A program made the position numbers and the translations under genes. Below, one piece after another: positions 54,517 to 64,000 of a stretch of DNA of 64,000 nt. Under the pieces are notes generated by a model, which saw nothing but the letters and a program-made list of their open reading frames with translations, was not told where the DNA came from and did no database searches. Numbering within the stretch: position 1 is the first letter of the stretch; the number at the start of each line of letters is the position of its first letter. The stretch comes from Nitzschia sp. pyKryTriq1 (Eukaryota; Bacillariophyta; Bacillariophyceae; Bacillariales; Bacillariaceae), in contig OY101124.1 in assembly GCA_956465555.1 (NCBI GenBank), forward strand, positions 496,001-560,000. The letters run 5' to 3'.

Positions 54517-54990
54517 GTGGTTTTCCGTTTTCCGATCCAGGGATGCCTTGAGGATCTCTTGGCTGGCTCTATGTTTGCTGATTTGGGGAACCTATCCAGC
54601 CGACACAACCCAGACGACCCATGGGACGACACTCCTGTTGTCGGTGCTCCAGAGTCGATCCGATCAGGTAAATGGTATCATGGAACATACCAAGCAATAT
54701 CACCGAAACCAGAAAATTCCATTGTCGAGACCCTCATCTTTTACGTGGACAGAACTGGAATCGATGGTAGACTCAAGAATGGAATAGAGCCACTCGTGGG
54801 AAGTGTTGGTAGTCTATCAGTTTCCGCCCGCGAAAATCAAGCCGCCTGGTTTGCACTGGGTTTCCTCCCATGCATCCTGGTACCGTACGAACCGGTATCG
54901 AGCTCTCACACGAACTCTTTTCCAGTCCCGTCAACAATTGTCGACGGCTTCGACAATTGTCGAAGGACTGGAAAACAGACCTCGTAATAC
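54517..54990 (+). mobile_element. Plavaka-like DNA transposon transposase fragment
   Basis: A frame from 54517 contains NPDDPWDDTPVV, SIRSGKWYHGTYQ, LIFYVDRTGID and EPLVGSVGSLSVSARENQAA, then WFALGFLP. In order and spacing these match the Plavaka/KDZ-type transposase core, where a T-GKWWW..Q motif is followed by IILSSDKT..T, a YP-V-LTIGN segment and LLAYLP. Only this N-terminal-to-middle part is left; the rest of the ~900-residue transposase is missing, so the copy is dead. The hairpin at 54918-54975 lies at its right end. The superfamily assignment is from motif order only. Confidence 0.55.
54918..54975. repeat. nested hairpin at the transposon fragment edge
   Basis: Outer arms TTTTCCAGTCC (54918-54928) and GGACTGGAAAA (54965-54975) are perfect; inner arms CAATTGTCGA (54935-54944) and TCGACAATTG (54950-54959) are also perfect, with a 5-base loop. 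Confidence 0.9.
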
Positions 54991-55882
54991 TTCAAGGCTC
55001 GTCGCGTCACTCGATCGCGGCTGTTAAGTGTGTCTATATAACGAACAAGATTCAATTTTCAAGAACCTAAGTGTAGGTATTCAGTTTTATTTAACACTCT
55101 TCTTCGCTCTCTCCGTACCCCTCAAGCATATTTGGAGGAAATAAGGGGGATTTCAAAGCTTCCGTTGCATTAGATTCGGGGGGTTGCAAAGTCTGTCCGT
55201 GTTCCACTTGGTCGTGAGTCCACAAATCCGGACGCTCCTGTTGTTCTTGGTGCTCGTTGCACATCCCTGTAGAATATAGCGATCCATGCTTCGGTAATAA
55301 TTGTAGGTCGGTCTTCTGCTTCGGAGCCATAAATATTACTAGGCTACTTGTTCTTGAGATGTCGCAAGACCAAAACGAATGCATGGATGGGCGTGCGCGG
55401 GGTTCTCATCAGAAATATAAGATTCAGCAGTTGGCGGGTGCGCGGTTCTAGCAGCTCGCTTGGGCCTGTTCAATTTCAGCCGGCGGGCGCGGCGGCGGGG
55501 ACGGACGGATTATTGTGATGGGATGTCGATAGATGCAAAGAAGAAGTAGTCAATTGAAAATGCATCCGGTAGTGCGTGTTGTTTCGCTGATGCAAATTTC
55601 GGTGCATGTTCCTCACAAACCCATTGGACCTTCATGCATTTATGGTACCGAAGGTAATTATGACGAAACCAATACTGCGCCCAGGATTGATTGTGATAAG
55701 TATAACGAGAAAGGCGATCCCAAACTCACTGCCAAACTGAAGTGTCGTCCTTCGAGGATAATTTCCAACTTCTCATAAAAATCCGGAATAAAAACTAGAA
55801 AGCCGACAAATACTCTAGCTATTACTATACTTAGCTACGAAACAACTAGATATAGCGAGTAAAGTGTGGATAAGTGAAAATC
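54991..55882. other. intergenic with two weak small frames
   Basis: A minus-strand frame from ATG 55330 to 55091 (79 codons, MAPKQKTDLQLL.. ending GYGESEEEC) and a plus-strand frame 55533-55778 (81 codons, with IGPSCIYGTEGNYDETNTAP) are protein-like in places but match no family. They may be remnants tied to the adjacent transposon. The ~80 bases before 55883 are the probable leader of the metalloprotease gene. Confidence 0.35.
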
Positions 55883-58800
55883 ATGAAATTCGCATCTTTC
55901 CTTGTGATTTTGCCACTGGCATTGGCGTTGGCCGACAATAACGCAGTAAGTGTTGATGCCGCAGCAAAACAAAGAAACAATGCTCGATACCCTTTCCATC
56001 ATTAGCATTCCCTGACCGATAAGGCGATCCAACTTTCTCTCTCTTTCCAGGCGCACCAAATCCGTCGTCGTTTGTCTCAAAGCGAAGGTTGCATTGTAAC
56101 CAGACTAGAGAAACAAATGGAAGACCATAGCTCAATCCAAAAGTGGCAGTGTGAACTCCAGAATGCAGATGCCGTCAATGCTGGAAGAAAATTCGTAGAC
56201 TTGGAAGGGCTCGACGAAACGATGCTCGAGTCTCTTGGAAGTGGCACTTCCACCCTCTTTTCTGAGTCTGCAGTCATTACTAACGACGGGAAATTGAAGG
56301 TTCCAAAGGGCGCTTCGACAACCATTGAAAAGGCCGAGAAACGGGGTCCAGCAGCTAAAGGAAAGGGCAAGCAGGGCAAGGGCAAGGCCCCGAAAGACAA
56401 AAGAAACTTGGCGCCACAACAGGTAGACGCCCGCAAAGTTCTGGCCGTTCGAATCATCGCTAATGACTCCAGTACCACCTCCAGCGTTACTCAGATCGGC
56501 GATGAAATCTTTGGAAACAATGGGGATGTGGTGAACCTCCGGGAAAGGTTTCAAGCATGCTCCTACGGCGAATTGCTAATGGAACCCTTCAGCGGAACAC
56601 TCTCCAATGGCCAGAGCATTGCTGGGGGTGTCGTCGAAATCTCGGTGAACATAAATGTCAATGGCGCCGACGATGGCGTCGTAGTAGACAGTACAGTCGC
56701 AGCGTTGGAAAGTGTCTATGGAGATCTTCCCAGCCAATTTGATCATGTCATGTTGTGCATCCCCCCCGGCACAGCTGGTGGGTGGATCGCGTATGGTAAG
56801 GAACTATGCATAACGGACCAAGATGAGAATTGTGTATCCATGGTGCACACGAGACCATATCATATCTTACCCACTGTTCTTCTGTTTTCTTCGATTTCAC
56901 TAGCCTGGTTGAATCACTATCTCTCGGTCTACAATGACGACTGGTGTAACTATCCCAGTGGTCAGGTCCATGAAATCGGCCACAACCTGGACCTGGAACA
57001 TGCAGGGGAAGGTTCCGACGAGTATGGCGATCAAACGGGCATGATGGGTTATTCCTACTCGGATGACACGACCAGAATGTGTTACAATCCTGCCAAGAGC
57101 TGGCAACTCAACTGGTACCAACTCCGACGCATTGATCTGAACTTGAGCAAGCGAGGAGGCTTCAGTGGCAATCTGATTGGAATCAACAACTATGAAGACA
57201 CTACCTCGGCTGGCAAGTTCGTGAACGTGAAGGTTTCCGGAACGGGATCCGCCGAGAAAGTCTTCGTTGGTTTCAACCTAGATGCTGGGATCAATAGTGG
57301 AACCAACGAGGGCAAGAACCAAGTGACGGTACACACCCAAACAGGCACCGGAGAGTCCTCCCTCGTCGCCAAACTCGGTGCTACAAATACCCACACCATC
57401 CGAGGCTTTGAAGGAGGCAAGACACTCAACATCCGAGTCAAGTCAATCGATACATCTGCCACGCCTCCTTTCGCCGATGTTGACATTTATCTCCAAGGTT
57501 GTGCTCCGGGAGTATGCGGGCCCCAGTGCAATGCTTGCTGCGTTGACTCGGATTGCACGGAAGGGCCTCCGTGTGTAGTCGGAACCTGCCAGGATGGGGG
57601 TGTGTGCTTCTACGACAGGTCTTCCTGCCCAACTATTGAACTCGAATGGGTCGCTAGCAACTTTGATGCGGGACTATACCCTCTTGGTGAATGTCAAGGC
57701 GACTGCGACGACGATAGTGAATGCGAGGTGAGAGCAACCATGCATCGGTATGAATTGAGAAGCATTTTCAAAGTCCAAACTGACCTTCCTTTCCTTCAAA
57801 ACACAGGGTGATCTCGTGTGCTTTCAACGGAGTGACGACAGAGAAGTACCAGGATGTACAGGCACTGGTAGCTCATCGTGGGACTATTGCTACCACCACA
57901 TCGCCAACTACGGTGCTCTAGAGTTCATGGACTCAGCAGGCACAAATCTAGGTGTATGCCAAGGCGATTGCGACATTGACTCTGACTGCCAGGAGGGCTT
58001 GCTCTGTTACCAGCGCGGAAATGGACTTGTCCCAGGCTGCACGGGAAGTGGCCAGGATGATTGGTAAGGCGATTTGCATGAACAATGCTCATCATTCGTA
58101 TTGATGACCATCAAAGATATCATTTCTCACACACATTCTTTCACGTCGAATGATAGGGACTTCTGCTATGATCCAACGCAAGGTGTGAGTGCAGTCGCTA
58201 ATCCCACTCCGCCCCCGTCTCAACCGCCCACACCTAATCCAACGGCGGCACCTACCGCTAAACCGACTGCAGCCCCCACGCCAAATCCAACACCGGTACC
58301 TACCGCTAAACCGACTGCAGCTCCCACGCCTAATCCAACACCGGCACCTACCGCAAAACCGACTGCAGCCCCCACACCTAATCCAACACCGGCTCCGGTA
58401 CCCGGCCCCAATACTGCGGCACCAACTCCAAGTCCCACCACACCTGGTCCCACCCAAAAGCCTACGGCGGCCCCTACTCCACCACCTACTCCCCCTCCAG
58501 TGACTGCAGCACCGACTGCCAAGCCAACTCCAGCACCGACTCCAGAGCCAACTCCAGCACCAACTCCAGGGCCTACACCTTCGCCGACTCCTCCCCCTAC
58601 CGCGAACCCCACTCCTAATCCAACGCCGGCTCCTACTCCTCCACCAATCCCGGTTCCTCCTCTTTCTTCTGACAACTTCATGCTTGAGCTTCAGACAGGT
58701 AAGTCATCGGCACGAGGAGCCTACTCGTACCCTGCTAGCAGGAAGCGCGCGACTCATACTATGCTATTCTGCGTTGTTTCGTGTTTACTCTCAATCCGCA

Positions 58801-60037
58801 GATGGATACCCGGAGGAGACCACATGGGCCGTCAAAGATGTGTGCGATGGTAACAGTATTGTATTGTCTGGAGGTCCTTACACGGCAGTGAATACCCCCA
58901 TGACCTTGACTGGAAGTCTTGGCCAGAACACGTACGGTCTTTACATTTACGACTCGTGGGGTGACGGAATCGGCAGCGCTGGCACGACTTCTTACACCGC
59001 TACCTTTGAAGGAGCTTCCATTGGATCCGGAGGAGGAGACTTCGATTTTGTCAATCTTCATATTTTTGGAACCGCTTGCGCATCGTCGGATCTAAGCCTG
59101 AACTACCAAGGAGACAACCTTGGACCGAATCAGCCGCACAGTGAGTGCGGCGGCGACTGCGATAATGACAGCGAGTGCGAGGTGAGTCAAACATAGTATG
59201 CAATACAATTCTCAACACGGTTTCATCAAACAACTTACCCAGCATTGCCTGAATTTCATCTCTTTCGTGTCACAGGGCGACCTCGTGTGCTTCCAAAGAA
59301 ACGGCTTCACGGGTGTTCCCGGGTGCGCCGGGGAAGGAAGCAGTGGATACGACTACTGCTACAAGCACTATCCCACTTACGGTCCCCTCGTACTGATCGG
59401 TGATGGTTACACTGGATTGAAAGTGTGCGAAGGTGACTGCGATTCTGATTCTGATTGCGAAGGCGATCTCCTGTGCTATCAACGCGGGGATGGTCCAGTT
59501 CCTGGTTGCGAGGGTGGCGTCGGAGAATTCCCGACAGAAGATTTCTGCTACGATCCCACGCAGGGAATGCCCGGCGTCGTTCCACCAGCAACATGGGTAC
59601 CAGTAATCGCCGAAGACTTTGATGGTGGCGAGGTTATCAGTGACGTTGGTGGCAAGAACGCCGATATTACTAACAAGGAAAGTCATGGGGGTGGGGGAAG
59701 CTTGTCTTTGAAGGCCGCCAATGGAGCACTTGGCGTCTCGGACGAGTTCCCCGTCGGTGATTATCAGGAGGCCAAGATTGACTTTTGGTATTTGTTCAAA
59801 GGTGACACACGACCTGGCGATAACTTCGTGTTGGAATGGTCTTCCAACAATGGAAACACTTGGACAGAACCAGAACTTGAGACTTATACCCGGGAGGATG
59901 TTGTCGATACCTGGATTCATTCTACGGCGATTATTTGGTCTCTCAATAACGCTTCATCCCTCAGGATTCGATTCAAATCGAACATGTACTCGGGCAAAAA
60001 GGTTTACATTGACGACGTCACACTCGTAGCACGCTAA
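55883..60037 (+). CDS. secreted M11 (gametolysin-like) metalloprotease with Cys-rich modules and Pro-Thr linker
   Basis: Six exons: 55883-55945, 56051-57727, 57807-58063, 58157-58698, 58802-59181, 59276-60037; all GT-AG, phases consistent, 1226 residues. Exon 1 is a signal peptide ([17 protein letters not shown]). A propeptide-like region with a Lys/Gly-rich tract precedes the M11 catalytic domain. Its zinc site [13 protein letters not shown] (~residues 324-336) and the Met-turn region [15 protein letters not shown], with [13 protein letters not shown], match gametolysin, the cell-wall-degrading protease of green algae. Then come small modules [32 protein letters not shown] (two copies) and a ~150-residue linker of (T/A)[13 protein letters not shown] repeats. 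A domain starting DGYPEETTW (with [12 protein letters not shown]) follows, then two more Cys modules and a C-terminal beta-sandwich ([26 protein letters not shown]) of MAM/CBM type. Likely acts on extracellular matrix, perhaps in mating or wall remodelling (inference from family). Confidence 0.88.
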
Positions 60038-60554
60038 ACCGATAATATGGGCAAAAAACCCCAAACAAGCTGCATGCAACGCAGCGGTTATCTCTCGTCC
60101 AAGCTTATGTGCATGCTTTTGATGAGTGAGAAAACTAGCCCGACAGCAAGAAGAAAGTGTGATAAGAGACAAAAGATAGTACCGGTAACCGGTAGATGCT
60201 GGGAATGATAGTATATGACAGAGGGACGAGTACATAGTACTTGTACTGCTGTACTGTACCAGTACTGTACTGGTACAGCGTTTTCCGCACTCGCAATAAA
60301 ATCAGTGAAACACGCGCACGATTGGTACGATTTGTGCCAAACGCGCGCTGGCCATCCGCGTGGCGCGCCGCATTTATTCTCTAGTAGAGGATTTCCGTGA
60401 TAACTATTAACCGGTAGACGATGAGAGCGGATCAGCAATCAGCAACGAGCACTGTATCCTCGTCTCTTCTGCATTATTATTTCTGTTCTTTGTTGCCCTT
60501 CAACAGCCAAACCTGCGTAGAAGAAACAAGAGGAGCTTTTTACGTTTTTGTACC
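60038..60554. other. intergenic with hairpin
   Basis: Between the metalloprotease stop and the glutaredoxin start. Contains GTACCGGTAACCGGTAG at 60179-60195 and the hairpin at 60254-60278. No gene supported. Confidence 0.5.
60254..60278. repeat. perfect 11-bp hairpin
   Basis: Arms CTGTACCAGTA (60254-60264) and TACTGGTACAG (60268-60278), 3-base loop. Same word family as the hairpins at 12361 and 20741. Confidence 0.9.
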
Positions 60555-61160
60555 ATGAAGATTTTTAGCTTCAGAATGTTTGGTGGGCGAAACAGTACCG
60601 GTATCGTTTTGCTTCTTGGCACTGCCCTTTTGCTGGCCCCAATTGTGGAGCAGCAGTTTTCGGTTGTCGGTGCCTTCTCGCCAAAAGTACCAGCCGTCGT
60701 GATTGCACATCATGGAGCAACGGCTCCCCCAACCACTTCTTTGATGTCCTCAAGTAGTGACGATGATGTCAAAGAAATAGTAGACCCGGTGCAGGCAGTT
60801 ATTGACGCCATGTACGGTGGCAAACCGCTCTCCGGCGAATCACCCGCGGCCACAAGGGCCCGGATTGAGAATTTGGTAAAAGAGAACGACGTTTTGCTAT
60901 TCATGAAGGGCTCGAAGTCTTTTCCTCAGTGTGGATTTTCAGACACGGCCACAAAAATCTTGGGAACTCTGAACGTCGACTTTCATGCAGTGGATGTCCT
61001 TTCAGACGAAGCCGTCCGCCAAGGCATTAAGGACTTTTCCCAGTGGCCGACCATTCCTCAGCTCTACATTAAAGGTGAATTCATCGGAGGAAGCGATATT
61101 ATGCTAGAAATGTACCAAAATGGTGAGCTTGCGGAACTTCTAAAGAAAAAAGAAAGCTAG
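60555..61160 (+). CDS. plastid-targeted CGFS monothiol glutaredoxin
   Basis: Single exon, 201 residues. The N-terminus is a bipartite plastid presequence of the secondary-plastid type: a signal peptide (hydrophobic ~17-32) ending at VVGAFSPK, where GAF with its Phe fits the ASAFAP import motif, then a Ser/Thr/Ala-rich transit region to ~residue 75. The Grx domain follows (~95-197): VLLFMKGSKSFPQCGFSDTA (CGFS active site), AVDVLSDEAVRQGIKDFSQW, PTIPQLYIKGEFIGGSDIM. Such proteins (plant GRXS14/16) carry [2Fe-2S] clusters with glutathione in the chloroplast stroma. TACCGGTA appears inside the 5' coding part (60597). It is the only other glutaredoxin gene in view besides the PICOT-type at 7410; together they would cover cytosol and plastid. 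Confidence 0.92.
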   Translation: MKIFSFRMFGGRNSTGIVLLLGTALLLAPIVEQQFSVVGAFSPKVPAVVIAHHGATAPPTTSLMSSSSDDDVKEIVDPVQAVIDAMYGGKPLSGESPAATRARIENLVKENDVLLFMKGSKSFPQCGFSDTATKILGTLNVDFHAVDVLSDEAVRQGIKDFSQWPTIPQLYIKGEFIGGSDIMLEMYQNGELAELLKKKES

Positions 61161-61410
61161 AGTGGTTTGGATGAGTCAGTCGTCTGCTGTGGGCGCAGGC
61201 GAAAAGTAAGTCGTGCACCCGTCTACTGTATCAGCTTTGGAAATGGGAGTAAGAAGGAATCATCTCATATCTAAGAGCCACAGCAGATCTATACGTAGAA
61301 GAAACCGTGAAAGTTGTACTTCTGTTCACGTTTTGCATCATATTTGGCACAGGGACTATTATTCTGCGTACGTACATACATACTAAGATGATGTGAAGCC
61401 ATCTCGCCTA

Positions 61411-64000
61411 TTAATCGCCACCTTCTCCCGCCTCGACAAGTTCCCGAAAGATCCCTTTCTCCTGCACCAGTTCATCGTATGTGCCGGTTTGTCGCACATG
61501 GCCATGGTCCAATACCAAGATCTTATCCGCGTTGACAGCCGTTATGGTGTGATGCGACACACTGACAGTCGCAGTGCCCTTCTCTCGCAGAGCAAGGACG
61601 GTATCCAAAACGGCCTGCTCGGAAAGCGCATCCAAAGCGCTGGTCGCTTCGTCCAAGATCAACAAGTGAGGTCTTCGCAGCAAAGCTCGAGCTAGACCGC
61701 ACACACGCTGAATCTGACCTCCGCTCAAAGCGATGTCGGCTTCCGCTCCAATCATGGTATCATACTGATCGGGTAAGCTCAAGATGAAGTCGTGGATGTA
61801 AGCGTCCTTTGCCGCTGCTTCGACTTCCTCCTGGGAGTACAGGATCCATTCTCCCGTTTTCGAATCACGAGACTTGTACCCAAAGGCAATATTTTCAAAG
61901 ATTGTGGCATCCATGACGTAGGCATCTTGGAACACCACAGCTAGATTCTGGCGTAACAATGGCACTTCCACAGAGGAAATGTCAGCGCCATCCATGGTGA
62001 TCTGGCCTTGAGTGCACTGGTGGAATCCCTCGAGCAAACTGAGGATGGTCGACTTGCCACTTCCCGACTTTCCAAAGAGGCAAGTGTACGTTCCCGCCGG
62101 AATAGTTGCCGAGACATCCTTGAGGACCATTGGCAGGTCGGGTGCGTACTGGAACCCAACTCTGTCCAAACACAGCTCATTTCGAACAGTCAGAGCATTG
62201 GTGTTACCCTGCTTCTTTGGCACATGCCCACTCCCCGCGCTATCAAGCTCGATACGAGGATTATCATCTGCCGTTTCATCTAGTTTTCCTTCGCTAATGG
62301 GCTTCAGAAGCATTGCTTTGCCTTTGATGTTCTTTGTCGATTCACCATCTTCTTGCGTATCTTCCGTATAACTACTCATGATCGGGTCCTCGTCCTCGTG
62401 CACTGGCACTAGCGACAACAGCTTGTCTATATCATTGATGGCGCCCGAATAGAAGGCGACACGTCCAATAAACAAACCCAACTGCTCCAACGGCATGATG
62501 ACACTACTGGCAAAGTAGTCCAAGGAAAAGAACTCCCCCGAAGTGATTTGACCTGCCGCTACCTGAAAGGCAAGCAGAATCTCCACGATCATGTGAACTA
62601 ACAAAGGAGTAAAGGAGAGTAAGTAGTTGCAACGCAAGGCATAAAAATTTTGTAGTTCGTCATTCGCAGGATAGTTCCAAATTGCACTGTCGCTTGAAAC
62701 TACTTACTCATGGATCCAATCGTGTTGAAGCAGTCGCCAAAGACGCTACCCCACAACAAACTCGAGAAATGACGTTTCTGATTGTAGTCAATATGATCAA
62801 ACATCCGATTCTTCAAAAAGTTTTGACTCCGGTACAGGTTGGCCGCCTTTTGAATTCCGACAGTATTCTGGAATCGGCCGAGGAGCCTACCCGACGTATA
62901 AGTAAAAATATCGGAGCTCTCAGTAGCTCGTTCCCCCAGGAGACTCTGAAAGAGAACAATAAGAGGAATGGCGGCCATGATAAACATGGCGTAGCTAGCG
63001 TCAAGCAAGATCAAAAAGACGATGGCAGATATCAATGAGCACATTGGAAAGAGAAAATTATGCTGAAGCTCGTTCCACAAAGCTCCCATCTTGGCCAGGT
63101 TAGCCGAGAAGGCATTGGACAGCGCTCCAGGCGAGTAATCCTTTTCCATCTCAGCGCTACAGTACAGAACGCGCCTTGTAATCTCTTTTTCAAGGCGGGC
63201 TGTGGCAGTTGACACAATCTTAGCCGCCAAGTAGGATGAGATGAAGTAGGTACCCGCATTGACAAGAGCCGACACGACGAGGTATATCATGGTGCGATAA
63301 AACTCCCTGCGATCTCCATTGCCCTCATTGCCAGCCAATTCCAACCCAGCATTCAAGAGTTGGCCAACGAGAAGGATGCACAGGTACTCGGTCAAGGACA
63401 TGGAAAGAATGAAGACGACGAGAAGGAACGCCGTGAAAGCTTGTCCGCGAATAAGATGGTTCGTGGTGCGCATCAGTACCTGGATCACACTATCGCTCCT
63501 TGCTTCCTCCAATGCACTGCTTGTGCTTTCAACGAGACTTTCTGTGACTGATTTTGCAAAGGATCCAAGACCAGCAGTCTGCTTTCTCAACCGTTCTTTC
63601 AAATATTCCTTGTCTGTCTGATAGACGAGGGACGAAAATCGGAGTTGTCCCCCAAGCTCTTGATAGCACAACGTTCTCGTGCTTGCTAATCCTGTCGAAA
63701 GCCTCTCTGGTATCGTTTTCAGTAGCATTTTCTTCATGCCAGTCAGCTGCTCTTTTTCTTTGTCTCGTTTGTCTTCTAAGGACCATTGCTCAATCCACAT
63801 CATAGTGCGATTCGAAAACTGAAAGAATTTGGCTTCGTCCAGTTCTCTTCGATTGTCATAATCCGCATCTTTCATCTCAGAAAGGAGAGTGTTCTTTTGA
63901 TCGAGCGTAAGTCCGGACGAGTCAACTATTTTCGCAATCAACTTGCATGAGACAATATCATCTCGACATAATACGACGCCTTTCGATTTCTGGACCAAAG
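61411..64000 (-). CDS. ABC transporter, membrane plus nucleotide-binding domain, 5' part outside window
   Basis: Exons (>64000)-62708 and 62597-61411, joined in phase 1 (GSM|IHMIVEILL) by a 110-nt intron; at least 825 residues, open at the right edge. The N-terminal ~150 visible residues are hydrophilic and charged. Next comes an exporter-type membrane domain of about six helices (AFTAFLLVVFILSMSLTEYL through the pair at the exon junction). The nucleotide-binding domain is complete: A-loop FQYAPDLP, Walker A GKSGSGKST, Q-loop VVFQDAYVM, signature LSGGQIQRV, Walker B LLILDEATSALD, and the H-loop His in SVSHHTITA. The fold is ABCB-like. Because the upstream part is missing I cannot tell a half from a full transporter. 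Substrate unknown. The stop lies ~250 bases from the stop of the convergent glutaredoxin gene. Confidence 0.88.

Noticed and set aside
58220-58681. Gly-Val-rich antisense frame opposite the Pro-Thr linker
   Set aside because: Reverse complement of the PTPAP repeats; no independent gene.

Overview
The window reads as nuclear DNA of a photosynthetic stramenopile, most likely a diatom. Genes are fairly dense (about 23, on both strands) with few introns, mostly 77-160 nt. One glutaredoxin carries a signal peptide followed by a GAF-type plastid-import motif. Many proteins have the extracellular style common in diatoms: Cys-rich modules, Pro-Thr linkers and poly-acidic tracts. Several families (KYGYEDPD repeats, a CTRGLE domain, an FARLGFVQPPC domain) look lineage-specific. 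The organism call is inference; no rRNA or tRNA is present to confirm it.

Layout. 1-12.2 kb: 3' end of a CobT (B12 lower-ligand) gene, a MYND zinc-finger protein, a bestrophin-like anion channel with a GC-AG intron, a KYGYEDPD-repeat phosphoprotein candidate, a cytosolic PICOT/GLRX3 glutaredoxin, a type II membrane glycosyltransferase and a methyltransferase-like protein. 12.8-23 kb: a Use1-type SNARE fused to ankyrin repeats, a lineage-specific protein, a seven-exon MscS channel with a degenerate EF-hand, and an acidic protein. 24.9-28.9 kb: a large secreted protein with three tandem two-module units. 29.7-34.0 kb: CAND1. 36.2-39.4 kb: a type-II P-type ATPase with altered ion-site motifs. 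40.6-48.4 kb: a single-domain Fluc/CrcB fluoride channel, a lipid-anchored SPRY protein, a REX1-B repair protein, a CaMK-like kinase with HCD in place of HRD, and a monoamine-oxidase-like flavoprotein. 48.6-50.9 kb: a six-module secreted Cys-rich protein. 51-55.9 kb: a repeat-rich island holding a 680-bp inverted-repeat element, the HSBP1 gene, dispersed and tandem repeats and a Plavaka-like DNA transposon fragment. 55.9-60.0 kb: a mosaic M11 (gametolysin-like) metalloprotease. 60.6-64 kb: a plastid-type CGFS glutaredoxin and the 3' part of an ABC transporter.

The genes do not form one pathway. Ion and osmotic handling recurs (bestrophin, MscS, P-type ATPase, Fluc), as do secreted matrix proteins and CGFS glutaredoxins (cytosolic and plastid). 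Exon joins were built by eye from splice signals, phase and family continuity, and are stated per gene. Intergenic DNA is unusually rich in the palindrome TACCGGTA and in short hairpins built from GTACC/CAGTAC words. I found no retrovirus-like, Polinton-like or CRISPR sequence.
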